Below are positions 12,090-21,080 of a stretch of 64,000 nucleotides of DNA, in pieces (the first letter of the stretch is position 1; the number at the start of each line of letters is the position of its first letter). This DNA comes from Symbiodinium kawagutii (taxonomy: Eukaryota; Sar; Dinophyceae; Suessiales; Symbiodiniaceae). The DNA lies in assembly GCA_009767595.1 (NCBI GenBank), contig VSDK01012950.1, positions 409,594 through 473,593 of the forward strand. Direction: 5' to 3'. The translations under genes were made by a program, and so were the position numbers. Under the pieces are notes generated by a model that did no database searches, was not told where the DNA came from, and worked only from the letters and a program-made list of their open reading frames with translations.

Positions 12090-12506
12090 TTGGCGATAGC
12101 CCTCCAGAAAATGACACTTGGTGAATGGTGGTGCCCCAAAGCAGTGGGGTTGATAGCCATGATGATTAATAAGTATAAAGCCACTGTGGAATCAATTCAT
12201 GTCAGTGTTCAATATGGCTGTGGGTCAAAACCCTGTACCCCTGGTTCCCCATCATTAACCAGTGTTTTCCCTATCATTGGTGGCTATTATTCATCATTAG
12301 TTGGTTAATTAATATTGACCCATAGCCATATAGATTAACCATAGTAACCATGAAATTCGCTGGCGTTCGGCCTGCGGAGTAGCAGCATGATTTGGGGGCC
12401 ACAGCTTTGGCCTCACGTAGGGGTTCTGCACAGGTCGTACTCGGATTCCTGCAACGAGTCCGTCCTGGCTGATGGCGAGATCAAGATGTCCCATGGCAAA
12501 CCCAAA
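12090..12506. other. Two exon-like segments around family A copy A3
   Basis: At 12090-12214 a plus frame reads LGEWWCPKAVGLIAMMINKY and stays open into A3. At 12340-12506 a GC-rich island is open on both strands. The plus frame contains LAFGLRSSSMIWGPQLW and ESVLADGEIKMSHGKPK with good GC3. The minus frame contains DLAISQDGLVAGIRVRP. The island is bounded by A3 on the left and A4 on the right, so both its splice sites would lie in or near element ends. Strand is unresolved. Confidence 0.3.
12215..12328 (-). mobile_element. Family A element, copy A3
   Basis: The ends are TGGCTGTGGGTCAAAA and ATTGACCCATAGCCA with a TA/TA 2-bp duplication. Core blocks are CCCCTGGTTCCCCATCATTA and TTAGTTGGTTAATTAATATT. 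Confidence 0.85.
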
Positions 12507-12620
12507 TGGCTATGGGTCAATCTTAACCAACCAACTAATGGGGGATGTCCACCAACAATAGTAGGGAAAACAATGGTTAACAGGGGGGAACTAGGGGTAC
12601 GGGGTTTTAACCCACTGCCA
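12507..12620 (+). mobile_element. Family A element, copy A4
   Basis: The ends are TGGCTATGGGTCAA and TTTTAACCCACTGCCA, with an AA/AA 2-bp duplication. The core AACCAACCAACTAATGGGGG is the family consensus. It lies 178 bp from A3 in the opposite orientation. Confidence 0.85.
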
Positions 12621-12679
12621 AATGAACAAATAGAGGTGTGCAGGGTTTGGCTTTGTGAAATGTCACAAAGGCCAACCAT

Positions 12680-12815
12680 GAAATACTCCATGTATAGTGT
12701 TTTTACCCACCATTTACCATGGCATTTACCTGTTTTATAGCTATAAAATGCCATGGCATTTACCTGTAAAATGTCTCACATGTAGGTAAATATGCCAAAT
12801 TTATGGTGTATTTGG
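12680..12815. repeat. Family G-related palindromic element
   Basis: It carries ATACTCCATGTATAG near the left side and AGGTAAATATGCCAAATT on the right, related to the element at 25574-25666. Inside is a perfect 16-bp palindrome TTTTATAGCTATAAAA (12733-12748), flanked by two copies of CCATGGCATTTACCTG (12718 and 12751). Confidence 0.6.
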
Positions 12816-13054
12816 CAAATAAATTTCAGTTTTCCGGCTGGTTTTACTGCATCTTGAGATGTCCAGCACTCATTTCAAACAATTCAGCTGCTCAAGATGG
12901 AGGTCGAACAAACATTTGTTTCTGTACAAACAATTGTATATTCATGTCCCTCTAGTCTACTTATCGGACAACAGCTGCATTATAGTAGAATATTGGCAGC
13001 GAAATCCAACGAAATACGTTATAGAAAACATGTTACATATTAGTATCTATGGAA

Positions 13055-13220
13055 ATACAAACAAATACAAATACATATATATGTATATCTACATATATAA
13101 ATAAATAACAGATAAATGAATATATATATATATATGTATATGAAAAATACATAAAAATAAATACATACATATATATATATATATAATATTTATATTTCAA
13201 TATACATATATGCTTATAAA
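13055..13220. repeat. AT-rich microsatellite
   Basis: Interrupted (ATAC/TATA) runs that give artefactual YIYIYI frames. Confidence 0.8.
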
Positions 13221-13295
13221 TGTAGCTGTCACATGTGGATATCAATAGAAAGCCATTACATACATAAATGTGATGTGTGGATCCATTGCGTCATA

Positions 13296-13474
13296 TGGCA
13301 TTTCGAACACCCCCAGCTGTTCACAGTGCCGCTACTCCTTTGCCCCCAGTGGTTGCCCCTATGGCAAAGGGTCGCTTGCCCCGTCCCGCGTCACCGGCAA
13401 CCGCCAGCCTGCACCTCCCGTCTTGGTGTGCCAACGCACTCCGCCTGAAAGCCAAGATTAAGCTCTGGCATTGA
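13296..13474. other. GC-rich exon-like island, strand unresolved
   Basis: On the minus strand, after an acceptor TTGGCTTTCAG|GC, a frame reads GVRWHTKTGGAGWRLPVTRD and then meets a stop. On the plus strand a Cys-containing frame reads CSQCRYSFAPSGCPYGKGS and ends at a stop near 13461. Both have similar GC3. One is likely an exon. Confidence 0.3.
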
Positions 13475-13999
13475 CAGGAATTGGCAATTAATTATTGATA
13501 ATGAATAATTAGCTGACAATTAATCATAGTGACAATTAATTGATCATTGGCAATTCATTGGTGAATTGATAATGATGAACACATCACTATGAATAAAACC
13601 ATACACCGATGATTCACAATGATCTCAAGCAATCATTAGAATTACTTCTTTCCAACCATACAGTTCTGTTTGCACATATGAAGTGTTGTACCGGTAGCAA
13701 TTACCTTCATTTGCTTGCTATTAATCATTACAAACCATTGTGATATTATAGTTTCAACGCCGCCATGAACAAGTATCAAAAATTCAACAGCATCACCAAC
13801 CACTATCCACCATCATTAACCATTCTGAGCCACTATTGACAATCATACACCCTTCTGAAGGATTCTGAAACATGCTTCCCCAATATTCACCATCATTAAC
13901 CATCCTGAGTCCATTATTCAACCACTACGTTTAACCATTTCTAACCACCACATTCACCATCATCCATCATCGAAGGAAGTTTAGAAGTCTAACTTCCGA

Positions 14000-14985
14000 C
14001 AATATGGACAACTCAGCTAGGGTGGATCGCCTATGCAGATGTGAGAAAGAAGAGATGTGAGAAAGATGAGAGTGCGAGGGCGCAGGAAAGTCGCGAAATG
14101 CTGTGTTTTGCAAGGTTTTGTGCATCATGAGGGTCCAGAAGGGTACCTCGCTAAAGCGGCGGGTGCGGACCACTGTGGCGGAAGGTGTGTGCAAAAATCG
14201 TGAAAAAACCTAGGCGCGAAGCACATTTGGAAGTCAAAATCGTAAAAACATGTCAGCACCGGAACACTTTTGGAAGTTGCAACTTGCAAAATCGTGAAAA
14301 AACCTAGGCGCGAAGCACATTTGGAAGTCAAAATCGTAAAAACACTGCATGCTCGGAGCACTTTTAGAGGATTCCACGTTCAAAATCGTTAAAAAACCTG
14401 GGCGCCGAGCACATTTGGAAGTCAAAATCGTAAAAACACTACATGTTCGGAGCACTTTTGATGACTCATGAGTCTCAAAACTGGCACGCTGCCTGCGCGC
14501 GAAGCAAATTTCTAAGATAAAATCTTGTACCAAAATAAAAACTGCAATTTTACTAGCGTTTCGGGCCACTTTTTGGAGATGTCATATGATCATGAAAATT
14601 GGCACGCCGCCTGCGCGCGAAGCACATTCTCACGTCCGAAGTCGCAAAAACTCGTGGTTTTTAACAAGTTTTGAAAGTTGCATGTCCGAAAAAGTGCACG
14701 CGGCCAGGGCGAGAAGCACATTTTGAAGCAAATGTGTCAAAACACAGCACGTTTTGACACTTTTTGAACACAGGAGACAAAAGTAGGAAAACACTTGCGT
14801 TTCGCGTCACTTTTCGTGATTTATGTGGCCAAAATGTGCACAACGCTTGCGCGCCAAGCACATTTGCAGGTCAAAAGTAGCAAAACACTTGATGATCGGA
14901 ACACCTTTGCAAGGTCCAATTATCAAAAGTGGCCAAACACTTAGATGCAAAACACTTCATGATCGAAGCACATTTGGAAGGTAAA
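14000..14985. repeat. Decayed interspersed/tandem repeat with GCGCGAAGCACATTTGGAAG units
   Basis: Degenerate units of about 110 bp alternate CGAAGCACATTTGGAAGTC plus AAAATCGTAAAAAC with CGGAGCACTTTTG, at least seven times. Minus-strand frames contain TILTSKCASR and RTRRFSE, words I associate with a repeated sequence in Symbiodinium transcript data. Units are best preserved at 14205-14460 and decay outward. It is not a gene. Confidence 0.75.
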
Positions 14986-15540
14986 TGAATAGATAGACGA
15001 AAGATGGCTAGACAAAGAGGTAGCCAGATAGATCGACAAGTCGATAGTCAGATCCATGGGTGGCTAGAAGGATAGTCAGATACATAGATGCATCGATGGA
15101 TGAATAGATGGATAGATAGATGGATAGATAGATAGATAGATAGAATAGCTAGAATAGATAGATGGAATAGACAGACAATTGGATAGCCAGATTCAGATGG
15201 CTAGATGGGTCGATAGATAGACAGATAGGTAGACGAAACGAGAGTCAGATAGAAAAGTAGATAGATAGTCAGGTAGATAGACAGAAAGATAGACAGATGG
15301 ACACATAGATGATCAGACAAATAATTCGGTAGATAGATAGACAGATAGATAAACAGATAGACGGACAGGTAGATAGATAGATACATAGACAGAAAGATGA
15401 CGAGATAGATAGTGAGGTAGATAGAAAGACAAGTACATAGGCAGATAGATAAACGAATAGATCATCAGATAGATAGATAGATAGACAGTCAGACAGAAAG
15501 AAAACTGATCCACTGATAGAAAGATAGCTAGACAGATAGG
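14986..15540. repeat. (GATA/GACA) microsatellite, about 550 bp
   Basis: The block is almost entirely GATA, GACA and near variants on the plus strand (AGATAGATAGACAGATAGAT). It opens artefactual SIYLSIYL frames on the minus strand. Confidence 0.95.
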
Positions 15541-15734
15541 CTGCCAGTCAAGTGGCCAGATCGATGCTCACATTGGTAGGAAGTCAGGCCCAAGTGATGT
15601 TCAGTTCTCGGATCCCCCTCGGACAATCAATCGTCGCAACCACAACTGCACACTCCTATAGTGCTCCTATCTTGGAAACTTCCGCCACTGCCTTGTGCGG
15701 TACTACTGGTAATTAATTTATCACGTACACTCAC

Positions 15735-15790
15735 CTTGCTCTGAGGTTCTGACAGCATACCGTGGCCTGGGCAAGGCAGGGGCCCCTGCC
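15735..15790 (-). CDS. Short exon candidate with a near-consensus donor
   Basis: On the minus strand an acceptor GTTGCTCAG|GG is followed by 56 bp of GC-rich sequence. It ends at CAGAGCAAG|GTGAGTG, one of the two best GT donors I found in the window. One frame reads GAPALPRPRYAVRTSEQ, another GQGPLPCPGHGMLSEPQS. A further island at about 15640-15710 (STAQGSGGSFQDRSTIGV) could be the next exon. No product can be assigned. Confidence 0.35.
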
Positions 15791-16035
15791 CTGAGCAACA
15801 GCATTCACCTTCGTTAACCATCATTGATTGCATTCTTGTTGCGTGATCACCATTCTTATGGCGTAATGTTGTACATCCCTATCATTACTGTTGAGATCTG
15901 TTGTGTTATCATGATTCATCTGAAATAGATGAACTCTAATGCATATGGCATGACCGTTGCATGATGGTCACTGATCGTTGAATGGATATAGAATCATTAA
16001 CCCTCGCAAACCGCGTTTACGATGATCATTCACAA

Positions 16036-16221
16036 TCATTTGTTATTATCAATGGCCATGGACCACGAAGTGACACCAGTGAAAAACTGACCCGAAGAAA
16101 ACACCATGGATGAGAGGTACCACTCTGGATGATTTAACAACCTCTTCAATGCACTCGCACCAGCCAGGTCGTCGATTTTCCAATTTGCTTGGCAGTAATC
16201 GAATATGTTGTTAAAATACAT
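16036..16221 (-). CDS. Small ORF or last exon, 61 codons
   Basis: An ATG-to-stop minus frame reads DDLAGASALKRLLNHPEWYL then SSMVFSSGQFFTGVTSW. Composition looks protein-like (W, Y, F, mixed charge) and unlike the microsatellite frames nearby. It begins 23 bp downstream of the FNIP gene stop on the same strand. It could be a separate small gene, a terminal exon or chance. No family is recognised. Confidence 0.3.
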   Translation of the reverse strand: MYFNNIFDYCQANWKIDDLAGASALKRLLNHPEWYLSSMVFSSGQFFTGVTSWSMAIDNNK

Positions 16222-16244
16222 CTATATTCAATTTGAATTTGAAA

Positions 16245-18443
16245 TTACAAAATACTAATCCAGACGTCACTGACCGAAAGGCTGCGCAAACAAGTTGGCA
16301 ACATCTCTCCTTCCAAGTTGGCAACATCCAACCTGCAGAAAGCGTTCTTGTCATCAAACTTCAAGCTTTGCAGGCTGCTTGGCAAATTCACTCCTTGCAA
16401 GCTCTGGTTGAAGTCATGACCAAAGGCCAAGCTTTGCAGGCTACTCGGCCAATGCGCTCCTTGCAGACTCTGGTTGAAGTTATGACCAAGCGTCAAGCTT
16501 TGCAGGCTGCTTGGCAAATTCACTTCTTGCAAGCTCTGGTCGAAGAGATAACCAAACGTCAAGCTTTGCAGGCTGCTTGGCAAATTCACTCCTTGCAAGC
16601 TCTGGTTGAAGTCATGACCAAAAGTCAAGCTTTGCAGGCTGCTTGGCAAATTCACTCCTTGCAAGCTCTGGTTGAAGCAAGCACCAAACGTCAAGCATTG
16701 CAGGCTGCTTGGCAAATTCACTCCTTGCAAGCTCCGGTTGAAGGCTTTACCACAGGTCAAACTTTGCAGGCCGCTTGGCAAATTCACTCCTTGCAAGCTC
16801 TGGTCGAAGAGATAACCAAACGTCAAGCTTTGCAGGCTACTTGGCAAATACACTCTTTGCAGACTCTGGTTGAAGTCATGACCAAGCGTCAAGCTTTGCA
16901 GGCTGCTTGGCAAACTCACTCCTTGCAAGCTCTGGTTGAAGTCATGACCAGAGGTCAAGCTTTGCAGGTTGCTTGGCAAATTCACTCGTTGCAAGCTCTG
17001 GTTGAAGTCATGACCAAAGGTCAAGTTCTGCAGGCTACTTGGCAAATTCGCTCCTTGCAAGCCCTGGTTGAAGGTATGACCAAACGTCAAGCTTTGCAGG
17101 CTGCTTGGCAAATTCACTTCTTGCAAGCTCTGGTCGAAGTCATAACCAAACGTCAAGCTTTGCAGGTTGCTTGGCAAATTCACTCCTTGCAAGCTCTGGT
17201 CGAAGTCATAACCAAACGTCAAGCTTTGCAGGTTGCTTGGCAAATTCACTCCTTGCAAGCTCTGGTCGAAGTCATAACCAAACGTCAAGCTTTGCAGGTT
17301 GCTTGGCAAATTCACTCCTTGCAAGCTCTGGTCGAAGAGATAACCAAACGTCAAGCTTTGCAGGTTGCTTGGCAAATTCACTCCTTGCAGACTCTGGTTG
17401 AAGTCATGACCAAGCGTCAAGCTTTGCAGGCTGCTTGACAAATTCACTTCTTGCAAGCTCTGGTCGAAGTCATAACCAAACGTCAAGCTTTGCAGGCTGC
17501 TTGGCAAATTCACTCCTGGCAAGCTCTGGTTGAAGCAAGCGCCCCCGTACATGGCACTCTTGTCACTAAACGTCAGGCTTTGCAAGCTGCTTGGCAAATT
17601 CACTCCTTGCAAGCTCTGGTTGAAGTCATGACCAAAAGTCAAGCTTTGCAGGCTGCTTGGCAAATTCACTCCTTGCAAGCTCTGGTCGAAGAGATAACCA
17701 AACGTCAAGTTCTGCAGGCTACTTGGCAAATTCACTCCTTGCAAGCTCTGGTTGAAGTCATGACCAAAGGTCAAGCTTTGCAGGCTGCTTGGCAAATTCA
17801 CTCCTTGCAAGCTCTGGTTGAAGGCTTTACCAAACGTCAAGCTTTGCAGGCTGCTTGGCAAACTCACTCCTTGCAAGCTCTGGTTGAAGGCTTTACCACA
17901 CGTCAAGCTTTGCAGGCTGCTTGGCAAATTCACTCCTTGCAAGCTCTGGTCGCCAAATGTCAAGCTTCGGAGAGTTTCAGGTAAATGCTGCAGTAGATTC
18001 GATTTTATACCTGCTATTTGCGTCAGGCCTTCAAATGCTGCAGACAAATCTTCAAACAAATAGCGGTTCAACTCTTCAGCCGGCAAATTTGATAGGATAC
18101 ACCTTGCTGCAGTAAGCCAGTCAGTGGGAATGTACGTGCAAGAAACCACAGATTCATGTTGAATGCCCTGCTCCTGCAAGCTTTGGTGAAGCTTCAAGGG
18201 TGAAGCCAGGTGATTGAGGACCATCCTCACGCCACTTCTTGCTGGAAATTTCTCTGAAATCTTGGTTTGCAATTCCCTGCCCAGCATGGAAGGACACACG
18301 CTCAGAACGCATCCTTCACCATTCATGCCTGACACCTGAAGGTCAACTTGTTCGGAGTAGCTAGTTGTGGACACTTGAGGCCCCACATAGCCACCACTGG
18401 TGGGCAACATTGTGCCATTCATGGTGCTCGGCATTTGAGCCAT
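16245..18443 (-). CDS. Ubiquitin-like/FNIP-repeat protein, 732 aa, intronless
   Basis: Residues about 30-105 form a ubiquitin-like fold candidate (VDLQVSGMNGEGCVLSV, then LQTKISEKFPARSGVRMVLN). A linker with WLTAARCILSNLPAEELNRY follows. From about residue 155 there are about 25 copies of a 22-residue repeat of form LPSSLQSLTFGHDFNQSLQG. This matches the FNIP repeat (leucine-rich-repeat-like; known mainly from Dictyostelium and giant viruses, and abundant in dinoflagellates). The 66-bp DNA period is highly conserved and variants recur (GYLFDQ, GYDFDQ, GKAFNQ), which points to recent expansion or gene conversion. One unit (SDKSAMYGGACFNQ) has an insertion. The last units are diverged (GEMLPTCLRSLSVSDVW), so the 3' end looks natural. 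The start is the first ATG. FNIP arrays are thought to be protein-interaction surfaces; a role with the Ubl domain in ubiquitin-type recognition is only an inference. RCC1 gene 1 lies 1.1 kb upstream on the same strand. Confidence 0.9.
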   Translation of the reverse strand: MAQMPSTMNGTMLPTSGGYVGPQVSTTSYSEQVDLQVSGMNGEGCVLSVCPSMLGRELQTKISEKFPARSGVRMVLNHLASPLKLHQSLQEQGIQHESVVSCTYIPTDWLTAARCILSNLPAEELNRYLFEDLSAAFEGLTQIAGIKSNLLQHLPETLRSLTFGDQSLQGVNLPSSLQSLTCGKAFNQSLQGVSLPSSLQSLTFGKAFNQSLQGVNLPSSLQSLTFGHDFNQSLQGVNLPSSLQNLTFGYLFDQSLQGVNLPSSLQSLTFGHDFNQSLQGVNLPSSLQSLTFSDKSAMYGGACFNQSLPGVNLPSSLQSLTFGYDFDQSLQEVNLSSSLQSLTLGHDFNQSLQGVNLPSNLQSLTFGYLFDQSLQGVNLPSNLQSLTFGYDFDQSLQGVNLPSNLQSLTFGYDFDQSLQGVNLPSNLQSLTFGYDFDQSLQEVNLPSSLQSLTFGHTFNQGLQGANLPSSLQNLTFGHDFNQSLQRVNLPSNLQSLTSGHDFNQSLQGVSLPSSLQSLTLGHDFNQSLQRVYLPSSLQSLTFGYLFDQSLQGVNLPSGLQSLTCGKAFNRSLQGVNLPSSLQCLTFGACFNQSLQGVNLPSSLQSLTFGHDFNQSLQGVNLPSSLQSLTFGYLFDQSLQEVNLPSSLQSLTLGHNFNQSLQGAHWPSSLQSLAFGHDFNQSLQGVNLPSSLQSLKFDDKNAFCRLDVANLEGEMLPTCLRSLSVSDVWISIL

Positions 18444-19573
18444 TTATTTGTATCCCAAATTGCAAGAGGATGCCTTCATCTGATCGATGTTACATGTTCA
18501 AATGTGAAACACCATACGAAATCGAAGTATACATCAAACATCATCAAAACATTATAAGCGTGGTAAATGTGTAAAGAATGTGTACATTATATGTATAAGT
18601 CTATCGATGGATGGACCTAAAACATTGCAAACAACCTGCACAGAAAACACGGCGCCACGAACCCAAAAGTGAAACAAAAGGGATAGTGAAACAGCAAAAA
18701 TGCCCAAACAATCAAACCCGACATGAAATGGCTTCCCCAACCGAGGGATTGAGTCTAGACATTGCCAGGTATTCCGCTTAGATTCCGCTTAGCCGAGAGT
18801 GCAGTACTGTTGAAAAAGGTGAAAAAGGATTTTGCAGACTGCTCACATGGTGGTTGACTACTTTTCCGTGGGTGATAAGCCAGGTGCTAGCTAATTTTTG
18901 ATGATTAGGCTCGCAAATGCTGTAAATTACAACTCGATCCCCAAAAACAGGCTCAAAACCTATGATGAAAGCTAGAGACAAACGTTAATCCCCAGATTTC
19001 AATAGGAAAACCAGACAGGGGGATCCTGGTTGAGCCCTATGCAGCTGCGTAACATGTGTTGTTAATACAACTGTCATATTGTATTGTATGATATGTGTTT
19101 ATTTCTGTAACTTTAGTTACTCCTTGCATTGGACTGCCTTGCTAGGCTGCCCCACACACACTGCATCATGTTTCTCGCCTCTGACCGGCATTCTTCTTGA
19201 CAGTGTGTGAGACATATTTCTGCGTGGTCGCCACGGGGGAATGGTCGCCTTCAATGGCTAACAGCTGCCCATCTGAAAATCAGTTCAAGCAAGTGATGGT
19301 TTAAGCATTTGGATCTTGCCATCATGAACAGGAGTGGTTTATGTCATTAATGATGGTAAATTGATGGTTTATGATGGCTGCCTGGCTAATTCATAGTCAA
19401 TTGACGGTCTTTGATGGCTAACGTTAGCGGCTAACTGATGGCTGAATGGATAGTCACATGCGCATACATGCGCAATGTCTTGAATGTTCACAGAATCATA
19501 TCACATAGCCTTCACTCATTCGCAAAACACAAACAACAACACTTGTGGCATGCCCACTCCCAAATTATTCTCA
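18444..19573. other. Spacer between the FNIP gene and RCC1 gene 1
   Basis: No long ORF. A GC-richer piece at about 19130-19260 (minus frame DHSPVATTQKYVSHTVKKN) could be a small exon, but support is weak. Confidence 0.4.
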
Positions 19574-20893
19574 TCATACTTGGGCTTGAGAGCTGTCTCC
19601 ACCATCATTTTGATTGCCCCAGGCAACAACCGACTGATCTGCCAGAATCGCTGCAAAAGCACCAAAAGTGCCCTGGATCTGCTTCACATTCCGAAGCTGA
19701 TCTTGGACCTCAGAGCTATCACCCCCGCCAGCGTTGCCCCATGTAACGACTGACCCATCTGCAAGGATAGCAGCAAATGCAGTCCTTGTAGCCTGAATCT
19801 GTTGCACATTCTGCAACTGGTCTTGGACCTTGGAGCTGTCACCACCACAGTTGGGATTGCCCCAGGTCACAACCGACCCATCTGCAAGGATGGCAGCGAA
19901 TGCACTGCCAGTGGCTCGAATCTGCTGGACGCCTCTGAGCCGGCCTTGGACTTCGAAGCTGTCACCACCTGCAAATCCATCGCCCCAGGTAACAACTGAT
20001 CCATCCGCCCGAAGCGCAGCAAATGCAGCACCTGAGCCCTGAATTTCTTGCACGCTCCAAAGCTGATCTTTCACTTCCGAGCTCTGACCACCTAACCAGG
20101 GAACGCCCCATGAAACAACTGATCCGTCTTGAAGAATAGCAGCAAACGAATGGTCCGTGGCATTAATCTGCTTCACATTCCGAAGCTGATCTTGGACCTC
20201 AGAGCTCTCACCACCTTCATCTGGATTGCCCCAGGTAACAACTGACCCGTCTGAAAGGACCGCAGCAAATGCAGCAGCAGAGGCCTGAATCTGCTGCACA
20301 TTCCGAAGCCGACTCTGAACTTGAGAGCTGTCACCGCCAGCATTTGGATTGCCCCAGGTCACCACTGACCCATCTGCAAGGATGGCAGCGAATGCAGTGT
20401 TTGTAGCCTTGATCTGTTGCACACTTCGGAGCTGCTCCTGGACTTCAGACCTGTCAGAGCCACACTCTCGATTGCCCCACGTAACAACTGACCCATCTGC
20501 AAGGATGGCAGCAAATGCATAGCTTGTGGACCGAACCTGCTGCACACACCCGAGCTGATCCTGAACTTCTGAGCTGTCAGCACCAGTGTCTCGGTCGCCC
20601 CAAGTGATGATTCCGTCTCCCCCAGGGCACCACAGTGCAAACGCACCCCGTGTTGCTGCAAGCTGCGGTTGTAAGAAAATGGCAGTGACATGGTCTCCAT
20701 CTTCAAGTCCTGCAGCATGCAGTGTCTCCTCACCATCAGCCAAAACATGCCCGGCGGCGGTCAGAAGCCTTAGGAACCTTTGTCCCAAAGCCTGCTGCGC
20801 CTGAACCTTCAAGTCCCCTACAGTGGAGGATTCTGGTAACGAAAGCGCTTCACTCTGCCCACTTGGCAAAGTTACATGGATTGACAGCATCAT
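19574..20893 (-). CDS. Ubl-RCC1-like repeat protein 1, 439 aa
   Basis: Residues 1-75 are ubiquitin-like: strand MLSIHVTLPSGQSEALSLP, helix TVGDLKVQAQQALG, then LEDGDHVTAI. They lack the C-terminal GlyGly of a conjugatable ubiquitin. From residue about 85 come nine RCC1-like units of about 41 residues, consensus FAAILADGSVVTWGNPDxGGDSSxVQDQL then RNVQQIQAT. Such proteins are often annotated HERC-like in dinoflagellates, but there is no HECT ligase domain here. RCC1 repeats form beta-propellers used for protein binding; the biochemical role is unknown. The reading ends inside the ninth repeat at DSSQAQV. The codons there contain CCCAA|GTATGA, a possible GT donor, so a 3' exon is possible. Two ATGs are in tandem at the start, preceded by the acceptor-like TTTGCCTTTCCTAAG|AAA. 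Confidence 0.9.
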   Translation of the reverse strand: MMLSIHVTLPSGQSEALSLPESSTVGDLKVQAQQALGQRFLRLLTAAGHVLADGEETLHAAGLEDGDHVTAIFLQPQLAATRGAFALWCPGGDGIITWGDRDTGADSSEVQDQLGCVQQVRSTSYAFAAILADGSVVTWGNRECGSDRSEVQEQLRSVQQIKATNTAFAAILADGSVVTWGNPNAGGDSSQVQSRLRNVQQIQASAAAFAAVLSDGSVVTWGNPDEGGESSEVQDQLRNVKQINATDHSFAAILQDGSVVSWGVPWLGGQSSEVKDQLWSVQEIQGSGAAFAALRADGSVVTWGDGFAGGDSFEVQGRLRGVQQIRATGSAFAAILADGSVVTWGNPNCGGDSSKVQDQLQNVQQIQATRTAFAAILADGSVVTWGNAGGGDSSEVQDQLRNVKQIQGTFGAFAAILADQSVVAWGNQNDGGDSSQAQV

Positions 20894-20911
20894 TTTCTTA
20901 GGAAAGGCAAA
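20894..20911 (-). promoter_or_regulatory. Likely spliced-leader acceptor before RCC1 gene 1
   Basis: On the minus strand the sequence TTTGCCTTTCCTAAG|AAAATGATG has a pyrimidine run and AG three bases before the ATG. RCC1 gene 4 has the matching TTTCCCAG|AAAATGATT. Dinoflagellate mRNAs receive a trans-spliced leader at AG sites, so these AGs are natural candidates. That is an inference; no leader gene is in the window. Confidence 0.35.
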
Positions 20912-21007
20912 CTGGTTGGTGGTTTCAACCCCTATGAAAAATAGTCAACCACCATTTATTAATGATTACTAGGGAAAATAAAAAATGTGAATCAAACCAC
21001 CAACTAG
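20912..21007. mobile_element. Family C inverted-repeat element, copy C1
   Basis: The ends CTGGTTGGTGGTTT and AAACCACCAACTAG are inverted. The core has CAACCCCTATGAAAAATAGT and ACTAGGGAAAATAAAAAATG. It begins 19 bp upstream of the start codon of RCC1 gene 1, so it occupies that gene's 5' leader or promoter region. Confidence 0.75.
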
Positions 21008-21013
21008 CAGTTG

Positions 21014-21080
21014 TTTAACCCTTATTGTTGGTTGTTATCCCTTACTATTAGCCACTGTAATCCCCTATACAAAATGTCAA
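21014..21080. mobile_element. Family D repeat, copy D1
   Basis: It reads TTTAACCCTTATTGTTGGTT and ACTATTAGCCACTGTAATCC, then CCTATACAAA. Related copies are at 26954-27030 and 29378-29470. Ends are not well defined, and the family shares words with family A. Confidence 0.4.

Noticed and set aside
15201..15513. Minus-strand frames SIYLSVYLFIYL
   Set aside because: Translation of the GATA/GACA tract.
16233..17984. Long plus-strand ORFs (401 and 177 codons) antisense to the FNIP gene
   Set aside because: They exist because the 66-bp repeat is a multiple of three, so every frame repeats a stop-free unit. A single G to A change (TTGG to TTGA near 17437) breaks the frame, and there is no Ubl or other domain. 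The minus frame has recognisable FNIP repeats.
18421..18450. Relict spliced leader at the FNIP gene start
   Set aside because: TGGCTCAA at the ATG matches the 3' part of the dinoflagellate spliced leader for only 8 bases, and the preceding bases do not match. I did not find the leader's core (TAGCCATTTTGGCTCAAG) elsewhere, so no retrogene signature is claimed.
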